A DNA stretch of 64,000 bases from NCBI GenBank assembly GCA_020465985.1, contig JAANYP010007010.1, forward strand, positions 186,001 to 250,000, read 5' to 3'. Shown piece after piece: positions 49,496-62,620 of this stretch (its first letter is position 1; the number at the start of each line of letters is the position of its first letter). This DNA comes from Centrapalus pauciflorus. Taxonomy: Eukaryota; Streptophyta; Magnoliopsida; Asterales; Asteraceae. The notes under the pieces are model-generated. The model searched no databases, was not told the DNA's origin, and worked only from the letters and a program-made list of their open reading frames with translations. Both the position numbers and the translations under genes were made by a program.

Positions 49496-51409
49496 ATATG
49501 GGTAATTATATCAAACATGCATTAAATCATAGAGTTGCTACATGATTCCGAAACCATTAATTAAATCGAGTTAATACCACAAGCTGATATTGAACTAAAT
49601 CTTCCGCTTGAAAACGTAGGCCTAAGCTGAGGGTCCTGCCTTGTTCTTGTTTTTGCCTGAAAAATATATTTACAACGAGGTAAGTTTTTGCTTAGTAAAT
49701 AATTAGATTACCAATGCTGCATGCAAATACGTGGCTGTGTTTGTTGTGTTAAAATAATTTAGAGTACCATTTCTATTGAGATATAGCTTAATGAATTATG
49801 GAGATACTAAACCACTCGTTACGCTTTGCTGTCAAGGTGATCAACCCACAATACGGTGCTAGATACCTGTATAATGATGCTATGGTAGTTAGCATCAGAG
49901 CTGTTGTTTATGCAATTTCCATATGCTTTTCTATTTAATGTTGTCAAATGTTGATATAAAATCTCAAATAAGGCATTCTGACAAAGGTAAGTTGATACAA
50001 CAAGATGAGATTATGCACACACTTTTAATAAATAAGGATTATACAATTCATGCTAAGCCGGGCAGCGTCTGTGTTGCAGTGTTCGCAATTACTTGTGTAA
50101 GCTTTATTAAGGGCCAAAGAACACAAGAACACCAAATTATGTCTCAATTACATAAATTACATGTACACATGCTAGTCTGTTAATCAAAGTACTAGGTTTC
50201 TGTTGATATTGCTTTTAAGTTGTGTTTTAGTAGCAATTTATGCTTCATATGTTGTGAGTACTTTGCAAGGGCTTTGACTTGGTTGATGTGGCTTTGCAAG
50301 GCTTTCAAAAAAACATTATGTTTCGACTGTGTGTTAGCTAACCTTAAAATCAGCTGGCAAGACTTTAATTCATTTATTTTGACTTAACAAGGTTGACAAC
50401 TTTTGACCTTAAACTCTGACAACTTTCTAAATGTTTTAATACAACTTTGACATTTTACTTTATTTTAAATTACTCTTAATGGGTCAAGTTTTTCCTTTGA
50501 CTACTTTAAAACAGTTAAGAGTTTGGGCTTTACTGTTGTAGATGTGTTACATTATCTGTATACACAGTGTAACATGCATTTATGAGCTTTCACATTAAAT
50601 TTGCTTAAACCTGGTAAAGTTATGAATTTTCTTGAAACCTTGTGATACCGAGATAATTTATCTTGGACCCTTCTGAACCGAGAATCTGACTTAGGTTTAC
50701 TTAATTTTCTCAGTATCCTATTGATGCTGAGAAAGTTATTTCTAGGTATCGAGATCTTTCCTTTCTTTTGTTTTGCAGCATTTAGGTTTGATAATTTTAT
50801 TTCTCGGGGTCTTAAGACATCGGAAATATAGATTGACACTTATGCTTGTTGATGATACCGAGATAAATATTTTTTGATGCCTTCTTAACTCTAAGAAAAA
50901 TATTAACTTTGTGCATTTTGATTCCAGTTGACACCGAAAGACCTACTTTTATGTGTCTTTTGGTACCGATAAATTATGACTTGAAGTTTATTGGCTGTTA
51001 ATCCCAAGAATATTTTTCTTAGAACCCTTTTGAACCAATAAAAACCAATTCTTCAATTCTAGACATGGCCAACTTGATGAGATTTCGATTTGTACTAATC
51101 CTGAATTTTTGTTTGTGTGTGATTTTTATGATTTTTGTTTCATTTTTCGTTTAATACTTATTAAAAAAATATTATTTATTTGACTACCTAATTAATTTTT
51201 ATGCTTATTAAATATTTTTTATTTTGTATCTAAGCAAAATACAACGATACTGATGCATATTTATGATAGTAATAAAATTAAAAATTCTAGTTGATATAAA
51301 ACACTTAGTATGGTTTAAAAAAAAGGGTATTATAATTATATTTAATGTTTTTTAAATTATAAATGTGTTATACGAACTAAAAGTGAGTTATGCAAAATTA
51401 ATCCGATTC
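49496..51409. other. Non-coding sequence, nothing firm
   Basis: No gene is recognised. About 50640-50960 repeats the word 'ataccgagata' and variants and may be LTR debris. An 86-codon frame at 49923-50183 resembles nothing known to me. Confidence 0.4.
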
Positions 51410-52197
51410 AAATTAATAAATATAATAAACTCCAAGATTCAAATTAGATAAAAATAACACAAGGACTACAGCTAAAACAAAATAGGAATGATAAATCAAA
51501 CCAATAAAATATGAAAACAATATGATTTTTATCGAAAAAAAAAGGGTTAATTACAAAAATAGTTACATCTCACACCCATTTATCAAGTTTTAGCCATTTC
51601 ATATACATTTTACCAAAATAGCCACACTTTACGTTACCACATTTACGTTATAGCCACCATTTACGTGATATGTATTTTTTATTCATATTTTAATGCATTA
51701 CGTTACAAAATGTGTTTGGTAACGTAAATTGTTGTACTTTTCCTCTTTTACCATGAAAAGACATTTAACAACTTTTTATGGGGAATGAGCAAAAGTGGTC
51801 ACGTAAAGTACAACAATTTACGTTACCAAACACCTTTTGTAACGTAACGCATTAAAATATGAATAAAAAGTTCATATCACGTAAATGGTGGCTATCACGT
51901 AATTGTGGTAACGTAAAGTGTAGCTATTTTGGTAAAATGTATATCAAATGGCTAAAACTTGAGAAAGGGATGTGAGATGTGACTATTTTTATAATTATCC
52001 CAAAAAAATTATTTATAATTTGTGTGAAAACGCTTTTTACGAGTTACAAATAATAAACTCCAAGATTCAAATTAGATAAAAATAACAAAAGGACTATAAC
52101 TAAAATAAAATAGGATTGATAGATCAAACCAATAAAATATGAAAGCATAATGATTTTTATAATTTGTATGAAAACGCTATTTACTTAACGATTAACA
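51410..52197. repeat. Tandem duplication, first copy split by a MITE
   Basis: About 51410-51543 plus 52002-52040 align with 52041-52197 (shared: aataaactccaagattcaaa, gattttta, gaaaacgct). The second copy lacks the insertion. Confidence 0.8.
51544..52001. mobile_element. Mutator-like foldback MITE, 458 bp
   Basis: It has long inverted ends (GGGTTAATTACAAAAATAGT at the left; the complement at the right differs by a few bases), and most of the element pairs with itself through 'tttacgttacc' words. The 9-base flanks are A-rich (7 of 9 match). Confidence 0.85.
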
Positions 52198-52375
52198 GGC
52201 TTTTAAAAACATTATGCAGACGAAACATCCCTCTATATAGTTTGACAAATTCCAAATCGACTGGGCCTAGTGAATAAAAAGCCTTTTATGCCAAAACGAG
52301 AATATATGGGCCTAGTAAATTTATGAAATAAAATTTAGTTGTTGGTTCGATTATAATTCATTATCGTTTCCCTTA

Positions 52376-52684
52376 GGGTATGTTTGGTACAGAGAAAAGA
52401 AATGTGGAGAAATGGAATTGGAGAAAAATAGAAATGAGTGGAGAATTGAAATTGTGTATCTTGTTTGGTATCAATAGAGAAATAAAGAGGAGAAATGGTG
52501 GCTCAGACACAAGGCAGTCAATTCTCACCATTTCTCCACCAAATGGAGAGAATTGCATTTCTCCATATTTAGTCTTCTAGCAATTCCCAGAGAATTCAAT
52601 TCTTCACCAAAAAATTGAGAGCATTTCTCCCAAACAAGAGAAAACTCAATTCTCCTATCTCAAATCTCTCTACCAAACAGTCCC
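52376..52684. mobile_element. Tourist-like MITE, 309 bp (TTA duplication)
   Basis: The left end GGGTATGTTTGGTACAGAGA and the complement of the right end GGGACTGTTTGGTAGAGAGA are flanked by TTA (52373-52375 and 52685-52687). It shares its terminus with the Harbinger element at 17613. Confidence 0.92.
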
Positions 52685-52687
52685 TTA

Positions 52688-53350
52688 AGTTTGAATTGGT
52701 GATTTGGTGGTGACATGACCTTACATGGTCCTAGAAGCATAAACCCGAAATTCACGATAGTGTTTAGATCATCGCAGTTCAAAAACAACGTAAAATTCGT
52801 TAAATTCTATTATAAACACGTTAAACGTTTAGCCTTCACATCAACCTACACTTTATAACGACTTCACTTTAGTTGACTCAAACAATATGGTCTATGTTAA
52901 TGCATACACGAACAAGACAAATGAAAAGAAATTGTGATGTGGATCAAACTTTCGAAATTTACATTCAAAGGATGCTAATTTTAAAAAAAACCATGAAACC
53001 AATTGAAATTACGATATAAAACTGGTAAATAGTGTTTTAGGAATGTTATCACACAGTAATAATATACATCTACACATGTCCTTTGATTACTGATTTCAAG
53101 TCACGATTAACCATTCTCTTAGTTATTAAACCCGAAAACTACAAACTATGATCTTTTATATATACGTTTTATTAAAATACTATCGACAAAATATGTTACA
53201 TTTTGGAAAAATGGAAGTTGGAAAGTAGCATTCCAAGTAGTTGGGATTGACTCATTCCACCATCTTTCGGGTCTTCTTCTCTGTTCTCCCGTTTTCTTTA
53301 CGCCATGCCCAATAAACAAGAAATGGAAACTTATATTATTAATTATTTAT
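52688..53350. other. Upstream region of the receptor gene
   Basis: No coding sequence is seen. AT-rich intergenic DNA that probably contains the promoter of the gene at 53563. Confidence 0.4.
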
Positions 53351-53355
53351 TATAA

Positions 53356-53365
53356 TATAAAAATA
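53356..53365 (+). promoter_or_regulatory. Candidate TATA box of the receptor gene
   Basis: TATAAAAATA lies about 200 bases before the start codon, followed by a CT-rich leader (ctctctctctt near 53400). AT-richness here makes chance matches likely. Confidence 0.35.
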
Positions 53366-53562
53366 AAATAAAATTCAATTGAATTGAATATCTGAATGAT
53401 CTCTCTCTCTTAAAGTCTACTCTTGACTAACACCCTTAATTAATCTAGTTAGTTTCCACCATAGCCACTTGTAAAACTATTATTTTCCATAAATAAAAAC
53501 TCTCTCTCCTCTGTTTCATAAGATTCATATCTTGTTCTATTCTCAGAATTCGAAATTCGACG

Positions 53563-56500
53563 ATGAAGACATGGAGGATGGGGGTTTGGGTATGGATGAT
53601 GATGGTTATGGTTATGATTATGAAGGAAATACAAGGAAGATTTGTGGTGGAAAAGAGCAGTATAAGTGTTCTGTCTCCGGTTGATCTTCGATCGAAACAT
53701 GATGCAGCGATTGGTAACTTTGGGGTGCCGAATTACGGTGGTTCGATGGTGGGTACGGTTGTTTATCCGGAGAAACCAAGATCGACTTACGGTTGTAGCA
53801 AATTCGAAGGCGACAAACCCTTCAAATCTAAGTCATCTTCTTCTCGGCCCACCATCCTTCTTCTTGATCGTGGAGGTACTTACTTAATTAGCTCTGTATT
53901 TGACTTTTACTTTAAGCTTTCCATTTCAAACATATTTCATTTAAAGAAATAGTCTTTTTTTTTTTTTTTTTTTTTTTCCTTTTACTTTTGTAAAGGAACA
54001 TTTCAAATATTTTATTGCTTTTTAAATATATTATTTAAGAAATAACATTCTCTTTATCTGTATAATAGTATAATGTTCGGCTCATTGCGTTTTAAATTTT
54101 ATCTCTTTTAGGGTTTTATGTTCTATATAGGGCTATTATTATTCTTTCTAATTCATTACATTATACTCTTCCGTTTGCATTATAATAAAACATAATCATT
54201 CGGTCATATCTATTTTATCAATTTTTAGAAAAAAAAAAAAAATACAATTTGGAGGGGAGGGGGGGTAATATTGCATTAGGTTGGGGACGTTGGGTTAGGT
54301 CAAGTCAGCGTATGAATAATTGGTTTTTAACTTCATAAACAATTAATATATTAAACATTATTATAGAAAAAAATTATTTTGTTTCTCTCAAAAGAGTCTT
54401 TAACTCTTTATTTAATTCATAATGGAATATATAATGTAATATATTTTTTTTTCAGGTTATTTAATCACACACGCAGATTTCTCTAAATATATTTTATGAG
54501 TTTAATTGTAAACGACTATTAGTTTTTTGAATATGAATTAACATTTATTAAATTCGAATATATCTAAAATTTTTTGTTATTTATCTTTTTATATTAATAA
54601 TCATCAGATAATATATATTAGATTGATTTTGATTTTGATGTATATATATTTATTAATTTGTTAATAAAAGATCATTTTCAACGTAAATTTTAATAGATGA
54701 AGACTAAGAAGTATTATAATAGTCTTGGATAAATTAATAGATTCCCATGTTTGATTTTAATGTTAATTTAATGAATGTCAACCATCTTTTTTTTTTTTTT
54801 AAATGCATGCATGCCCTTGCTCTCCATTACAATATTTTAACTTTTTTTAGGTATGTTGCTTATGACGTTTATATACTTAATTAATAAATGCATCCTATTA
54901 ATTTTGAAAAATAAATTATTTTATAAATATATAGTTATTATTAGAAACTTTAAAAACTTACTTTAAGATAACTTAAATTAAAAATATAGTTATTTATTTT
55001 TATATAATAATCTTATATATTAAGGAGAACATAATATGTTCATGTATTTTTTTTTTCAATTTACGATAAAATATAAATGCAAATAATTATTTTTTTTAAA
55101 ATAAAAGATAAATAAAACTATCATTTTTTTAATCCTAAAATAAAATAAAAAATATAGTTTAAACCAAATACCAAACCAGTAAGAACAAATATAACTTATT
55201 AATTTAGAATAACATTTTATCTTTTGTATTATATATGTTTGTGTGTAAAAGATGTTATATATAAATTAAAACTTCAATGTATATCAATTAAAACAATTTT
55301 TTTTAAATAAAAATTCGCTACTACATATTTATTTTATAAAACTAGAAAAATAATAGTTATGGTAAATAATAATAATATTCTTATATTTTTTAAATAATTA
55401 ATATTTTTACATTTTAAATTTTAGTGTTATGCATAATTTTATTAATAATATCCATATAAAATATGCTGTCAATAAATTTAGAAAAATTAAAAAGTTATTT
55501 AATTGGGATAGAAGGAGTAGGTAGGTGACCAAGGAAATAGAAATATAGAACAGTGTTATGTTATGGAACCTTTTAATTACCCTTGGAGCATCTATAGCAT
55601 GGCAACATTTGACTACTAAATAGGCATGACAAAAAAACCCATATTCGACGGGGAATTCGTAACTCGATCCCGATTTGACCGGGGATGGGGACGGTAACGG
55701 GGAATTCCCGATTTAAATTAACGGGGATGGGGCGGGGATGGAAGACACTTTAATCCCCAACCCCGATAATGTTTTATATTTTAATATAAATTATTATATA
55801 TATTTAGCTTTATGATGTAAATTATTAATTACATATTTTATAATATATTAAATATTATTGTATATGACTTTTCTATAGTTTAAAATACTATTATTTTTTT
55901 TTAGTGATTTTATAAATTTTTTGCAAACATTTCTTTGTTTTAGTTTCATTATAAATTATATATGTATATAACTCAAGTATGTTTGAATTGGTTTGTTTTA
56001 AAGTTTATTTACATAAAATTTTCTACTAAATTACTATTTATAGTTTAAACTTATTAATATTTTAAGAACTTGAAAAATCTGATTCCCCGACGGGAATCCC
56101 CGATCCCCGATTGAGACGAGGATGGGGATAGAAACTCATTCCCCGACGAGGATGGGGCCGGGGATGGGGATAGAAACTCATTCCCCGACGAGGATGGGGC
56201 CGGAGATGGAGAAGGTGATTAAGAAGTGGGGATGGGGATGGGAACTGAGATCCCCGCCCTGCCCCGTTGCCATGTCTACTACTAAGCTATAATATTTTGT
56301 ACACATAAATATTATTCATTTTTTTATAAGTAGAACAGTAAACTAAAGTTTAGTCGCTAAAGGTATGCAAAAAATAATTTAGTGTCCAAATGAGACAAAT
56401 CTAAAAGTTTGATGATTATAAATTACTTATGCCTTTTATAAAATAGCAAACAAAGACAAATCTAAAAGTCTAGAAAAATGTGAAAATCAAGACCAATATA

Positions 56501-59456
56501 AAAAAAATTTAAAACAATTTCATATGAATCCGTCTATTTTTAGCAAAAACTGGACGAGCTAAACCCAATACTACATTTCTGGTACCACTTTTTGTTACAA
56601 CTATTACCTGATTATTAGTTTCCAAAACGCTACGTTATTTTTTCAAATGCAAATCTAAACACCCTCTTGATTATTTTCTTGTGATTCTTATTCTTCTTTT
56701 ATATACTTGGTTATTAATATTGGATGGCAGAATGCTACTTTGCTTTGAAGGCATGGAATGCACAACAGGCAGGAGCTGCAGCAGTATTAGTTGTCGATGC
56801 CGTAGACGAGCCCCTCATAACCATGGACTCACCCGAGGCAAGTTCCACCGCCGATGACTTCATCGAGAAGCTCTCAATCCCATCTGCATTGATCCACAAA
56901 TCTTTCGGTCAGTCCATAAAAGACGCCTTACAGAAAGGCGACCAAGAAGTCCTATTAAAGCTCGACTGGTCTGAGTCCCTACCTCATCCAGACCAAAGAG
57001 TCGAGTACGAGTTATGGACCAACAGCAACGACGAATGTGGAGTTCGTTGTGACGAACAAATGAACTTCATCAAGAACTTCAAAGGCCATGCTCAGATACT
57101 CGAGAGGGGAGGTTATACGACATTCACACCGCATTATATTACATGGTACTGTCCTAAACCGTTTGTTTTGAGCGATCAGTGCGTGTCTCAGTGTATCAAT
57201 CGCGGACGGTATTGTGCACCGGATCCCGAACAGGATTTCGGAGAAGGGTATAATGGGAAAGATGTGGTGCTTGAAAATTTGAGGCAACTTTGTGTTCATA
57301 GAGTTGCTAATGAGACCAATAGGTCTTGGGTGTGGTGGGATTATGTGACTGATTTTCATATCAGATGTTCTATGAAGAAAAAAAGATACAGTGAGGAATG
57401 TGCTGTGGAAGTCATCAAATCACTTGGTAAGATATTTTTGTTAACCTAACCAATAGAAAAATGACAGATTTTATCATTTCACTTTTCAAGGTCAACCTAA
57501 CCCTTTTTTGACCCGATCATAGGGTGTAAATAGACTACCCCAAGAAATAACATGATCCAACTTCTTATGTAATTAACTTAACAATAGTTGTCTAATGATT
57601 CGACAGGACTGCCTAATGAAAAGATTAAAAAATGCATGGGTGATCCTGAAGCCGATGTCGAGAATGAAGTACTAAAGATCGAGCAAGATTCGCAGGTTCG
57701 GGTTTCCTTTTGAGATCCGGAAACGATTTCTTGAAAAACATATCACAGAACAACTGAGTTTGTTTTTGTATATATAACCAGGTTGGACGAGGATCACGTG
57801 GTGATGTAACCATCTTGCCAACATTAGTCATTAATAATGTTCAATACAGAGGTATAGTAGTTTTCTTTTCAAACATTTGATCCAGGATCAAGCGATTCTT
57901 ATCGCGTTTTGATATTCGTTGAAGGAAAACTGGAGAGAACTGCTGTACTACGAGCCTTATGTTCGGGATTTAAGGAGACGACTGATCCTCCTATATGTTT
58001 AAGCGGAGGTATTAATCGATCACAAAAGAGTTAATCTGTCAATATACCTACAAACATATCTATATCATTCTTATAAGCCGAAAACATTGCAGATCTCGAG
58101 ACAAACGAGTGTCTTGATAGAAACGGAGGTTGTTGGATCGACTCACAAAGTGGCATAAGCGCTTGCAAGGTAAACAAAACCAGAGGCCGGGCTCTGTTGA
58201 ACCACAACCCCTTTGGCCTTTTATCACTTATCTCATGATCTTTTTGATGACGAACATATTACCGAATGATTAAAGAGCTTATTATACAAAACAAAGGAAT
58301 GATACAATACAATGAATGAAAACATAAAGGTTATTCCTATATATAGAGCTAAACTAAAACCCTGATAAAGCCCAATAGCATAAAGAAGCGCACAGACTAT
58401 TATTACAATAATACTTTTATGGTTTTAGGACACTTTTAGAGGCAGAGTATGTGAATGCCCTACAGTGAACGGCGTGCAATATCGAGGAGACGGATACACA
58501 TCGTGTGAAGGTATGCATATGCCGCTTTTCTAACGATGATCACAAAAACTTATTTCGATGTCTTGTAACATGGTATTAATTGTATCTATTCATAGCTTTT
58601 GGAGCTGGGAGATGTACGGTTAACAATGGAGGATGTTGGTCAGATATAAGAGACGGAAAGAAGTTTTCGGCTTGCTCAGTTGAGTGTTCGCGTGCTTTTC
58701 AGTTTGTTTCGTCAAACAACTGTTTATGTTTCGCTCTTTTCACGTATAATTCGTGTTAATTTGTTTTATAGGTGTCTAATGTGACCGGTTGTAGTTGTCC
58801 ATCAGGTTTTCGTGGCGATGGTCATACTTGCCAAGGTGAAATCTTTTTCTTTCGTCATCGATGAACTAGCTAGTCTTTTAATTTAATCATACAAGTTTTC
58901 TGAAATATGCAGATATCGACGAGTGTTCAGAAGGTATAGCTTGTCGATGTGACGGGTGTACGTGTAAAAATAGTTATGGGGGATACGAGTGTAAATGCAA
59001 AGGCGACAAACTATATATAGCCGATCAAGATACATGTATCGGTAAGAAAGATCGATAGATAGATAGATAGATATAAGACTCAAAAACTAAAGATAATACT
59101 TGAAGAAACTAACTCGAGAATATATGTATACGCAGAGCGGAAGGCTTCAAAGTTTGCTTGGTTCGTTAGCTTGTTGGTACTTGGGGTGGTGGCGAGTGCT
59201 GGTTTAGCCGGTTATATTTTCTACAGATACAGACTAAGGGTAAGCTTGATCGATCTACGAGCTAGCTATTGAATGTTAAAATAACTAATAAGAGAATTTC
59301 ACGGATTATTACATCGATTAACGTTGAATGAAACAGGCGTACATGGACTCGGAGATCATGGCAATCATGTCACAATACATGCCTCTCGACAACCAACACC
59401 AGAATCAAGTGATCGTTCATGAAAACGAACCTCTTCATCAAACATCCACGGTCTAA
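53563..59456 (+). CDS. VSR: Vacuolar sorting receptor (BP-80/VSR family), 12 exons
   Basis: Exons: 53563-53875, 56731-57426, 57607-57695, 57782-57851, 57925-58008, 58093-58169, 58429-58510, 58596-58678, 58772-58835, 58913-59041, 59136-59239, 59337-59456. All introns are GT-AG and phases agree, giving 636 residues, the usual length. A signal peptide (about 1-25, unusually rich in Met) precedes the mature start R-F-V-V-E-K. A protease-associated domain follows, then the VSR-specific region (W-T-N-S-N-D-E-C-G, W-V-W-W-D-Y-V-T-D-F), cysteine-rich EGF repeats with a calcium-binding one (D-I-D-E-C) near the end, a membrane span at about 569-590, and a cytosolic tail with the sorting motif Y-M-P-L at 611-614. 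The family is a type I membrane receptor that binds vacuolar sorting signals of soluble cargo and carries it from the Golgi to the prevacuolar compartment. The tail E-I-M-A-I-M-S-Q may place it in the VSR5-7 group, which is tentative. No defect was seen. Confidence 0.95.
53876..56730 (+). other. Intron 1 of the receptor gene, 2.85 kb
   Basis: It is a GT-AG intron much longer than the other ten (each under 300 bases) and splits a glycine-glutamate junction after D-R-G in the protease-associated domain. It is AT-rich, has poly-T runs and carries a hAT-like element. Confidence 0.9.
55621..56278. mobile_element. G-rich hAT-like element in intron 1
   Basis: The ends TAGGCATGACA and, complemented, TAGACATGGCA lie within 8-base flanks CTACTAAA and CTACTAAG (7 of 8 match). 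Both subterminal zones are dense in 'ggggatgggg' and 'ccccga' words, in contrast to the AT-rich intron. Confidence 0.75.
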
Positions 59457-60530
59457 GTCATAAGCGATTAGCGAAAAACAAGATCGAAATACGGAATCAT
59501 TGGGACAAGTTTTTCGGAGCATGCTTGAAATATATATCGAGTTAGATAGTGAAATGTAGAGTAAATGTATGTTAAGAAGCCATGCATATATACACACACA
59601 CACTAAAGTTTATACATGTTACAAATTAAGCGTTAGGAGGAGAATGTGTATGTTTGAATATATACAGATCATCCATTTAACTGTTCGGCCCGTTGGGTCA
59701 AAATTGTCACCCCTAATCTTAATTATCGATCGGTTTAGTGGAGATCATAACCGTTTTCGAAATCTTCATTCGAGTTTCGACCACATTTTTTGTGACATAC
59801 GTTTTCATGGTAGGAAAATCTTCTATGGAAAAACGAATGTTTGTATAACCGGGTCTACTATTTGAAAATGGGTGTGGATCTTTCTAAAACCGGGCCCGTC
59901 AATCCAAGGCCTCGATGGCCTTGAATCTTGATTCATATAAACATTCTCAAAGCTGAGTAAACATATATTCTTTTTATCTATTGGGCTTTGGCCTGGTAAC
60001 TTATGTCTTATTTTCCTTCTTTTTGTAATTTACAAGCCCACTTAATTGTGCTTATTAGCCCACTATATGTGTGGGTTTTAAGAAGTATTTACTACTAATC
60101 GAGAGCCCAACAAACACTTTAAAACCCACAAAAACAAGAAAGCATATCGATTTTACTTTACTCGGTTTTACAAATTTGAAACCAACACAATTACAGTAAA
60201 ATTTTGGAGCTCACATTCCCAAATCTCAACGTTGTGTTCTTTGAAAATTCATTAAAAGAAAGAACAAATCGGAGGAGACAGGAGAGAGAGCAAAGAGCAG
60301 GAAGAAAAAGACAAGAGGAAGAAGAAGACTCAAGAACAAAGCTTACAGACGTTCCCTCACATACCACTCTTATCTTCTCAAATTTGGACAGAAACAAATT
60401 TAGGAAAATTTTTATCCATTTCCTTGCTTTCCATCCTTAAAAAAATTGAAGAACACGATTCTTCTTCTTCATCCCTTCAATTCTTCCCCTTCCATTCCCT
60501 TTCTCTCACTTTTCAGCCTTAAAGAACACA
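59457..60530. other. 3' flank of the receptor gene, no gene recognised
   Basis: It probably contains the 3' UTR (to about 59600). Short frames near 59569-59865 and 60204-60440 do not resemble known proteins; the latter lies in a purine-rich stretch. Confidence 0.4.
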
Positions 60531-61629
60531 GCGTTAGCTCAAACTAAGGTTGTAAAGTCGGTCGGGTTAAATGGATTCGTGTAAATCATGTTTCATGTTA
60601 GTTTCGTGTCGAACATTTATTTTTGTGGCGTATTCAATTCGTGTCGTGGCGTTTCGTATCAAATTTGTGTTGTGTTTAGTTTTTACCCGTTTCGGCCAAA
60701 TTTTTTCAGTAAATCAAATTTTGAAATTTCAATTTGGTTTTCGATTTACCAATTTGATTTGGTTTTTAGTTTAGTATCAAATTTCATTTTTTGTTTTTGT
60801 TCCCATTTATATTTAGAATTCACTTTTTTCAGCTTGTTCGGGTTAAGGGTGGCACTTTGAGCCCATTCAAGCAAATGGATCAAATGGGTTGACGACCAAA
60901 AGTTATAAATTTTATATAATTTTGAAATTTTTTTCAAAGAATAATTTTTTTAGTACACCGTTTTATAAATTTTCATTTTTAAAAAAAATTATGTTCTATC
61001 TTAGTTTTTTACAATAAGTCCATTTAATTGTTCGGCCCGTTTGGCCCGTTGGGTCAAGATTGTCACTCCCAATTCGGGTTTTGATTTTGGTATTTAGTTT
61101 GCTCATATTATAATTTAATGGTGTACAAAAAGTTCAAAGTGGACCGGCTGAACCAAACCAAGAACAATAAAAGAGAAAAAAGTAGAACCGGATCAAAGGT
61201 ACTCGTTAATTTGGTTCAATCTCGTTCTAGTCAAATCTGTATCCGTTTAATTTTTCGGTCCAATCCCGAATTCCACACATGGCACATCCATGGATGATAT
61301 AATACAAGTAATTATTAAACATGTAAATAACTTAGTGTTATCAACTTATTAATAATCTTTCATCAACATAAACATTTCATAAACAATTTGATAAATCAAA
61401 CACATTCTTGAACTATTTAGTAACATCCCTGTAATTTAAAAACCTGTACTGCTAACTAGTATGACATTCATGTATGATAACTTAGTGGCAAATTACAAAA
61501 GCTTTACACAATTATGATACTCCCAAAAAATAAAAAGTAAGTTAATTTTGATACAATAATACTAATGTTTATTATTTAAAAATGAAAAAAAAAACCAATA
61601 ACAAAAATGCAACCACCTAAACTTAATTA

Positions 61630-61703
<74 letters not shown>

Positions 61704-61950
61704 TGGTTAAATATAATTAGAATTTTAAATTTGTAAATATTTCAAAACGTACAAAACCCGTCACAAAAATAGTAAAATCTGAAAAGTTAGATTGGGTCAT
61801 TTTGGTAATACTCAGATCATAATGATGTTAACCTGAACCCAACCTGAATTTTCATGTTAACCCAGTTTTGACCTATTTCGTGTTTGTGTCAGGTTCATTT
61901 CATTCTGTTCGGTCCAAAATTTACCAGCATTAGCTCAAACCAAGTTGTAG
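60531..61950. repeat. Region bounded by a 24-bp imperfect direct repeat
   Basis: 'gcgttagctcaaactaaggt' (60531) and 'gcattagctcaaaccaagtt' (61927) flank 1.37 kb of low-complexity, T-rich sequence with 'gggttaaatgg' and 'cgtgtcg' words. It may be an insertion with a long target duplication or a decayed element. No gene. Confidence 0.4.
61630..61701. repeat. (AAT)n microsatellite
   Basis: About 24 AAT units. Confidence 0.97.
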
Positions 61951-62252
61951 TGAGCTAGAATGATTGTTAAAACCTCTAAATGTTGAAGTGTAGTTAATTT
62001 ATGTTGTTGGTTATGTGTTAACCCAATACCTACATGAACATACATACATATACAAGGGTTCAAAGACAACCATAATGCATCGGAAAACTGAAAATCACTA
62101 TACAACCATTGGATCAGGTGATGCATCACGCACGAATCATGACGTATCATGTGCAAATCAAGATGCATCACGCGCGAATCATGATGCATTTGTAATTCTC
62201 TCTTGGTTTCCCGATGCATAATGGTTATCTTTTGTGTGTGTGTGTGTGTATA

Positions 62253-62620
62253 GAGAAATTTGCGCAAAAACTCTAAAGTAGGACTATTTTTGTGATTAAA
62301 ACCTCTAACCATTTTTTATTGCACAAAAAACCAGTAACTGGTAAAATTTTATGAACTTTGGATGTTACCGACTTACCGGTTATAATAGGTTGCTATACTT
62401 ACATGGCACACACGTGTCGTCCACATGGCAAACCCGACTTATGTGGTGCATACGTGGCACTACATGTATAATTCTTAAAACTGAATTTTTGTATAAAAAA
62501 CCCCGAAGTGGATGACCTTTTTCGATGAAAACCCTTAACTATATTTTTTCCTCACCTCTAATCAACGGTCATATTTACCTTTTCTCTTCTCATTTATCTC
62601 TGGCAACTCCAATTACTCGA
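62253..62620. mobile_element. Mutator-like element, second copy, cut by an LTR
   Basis: It begins GAGAAATTTGCGCAAAAACT and follows the 6270-7183 family in inverse order: 'cacatggcaaacccgactta', then 'ctggcaactccaattactcga'. The match stops at 62620 where an LTR edge begins, so the remainder should lie beyond the window. Confidence 0.75.
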
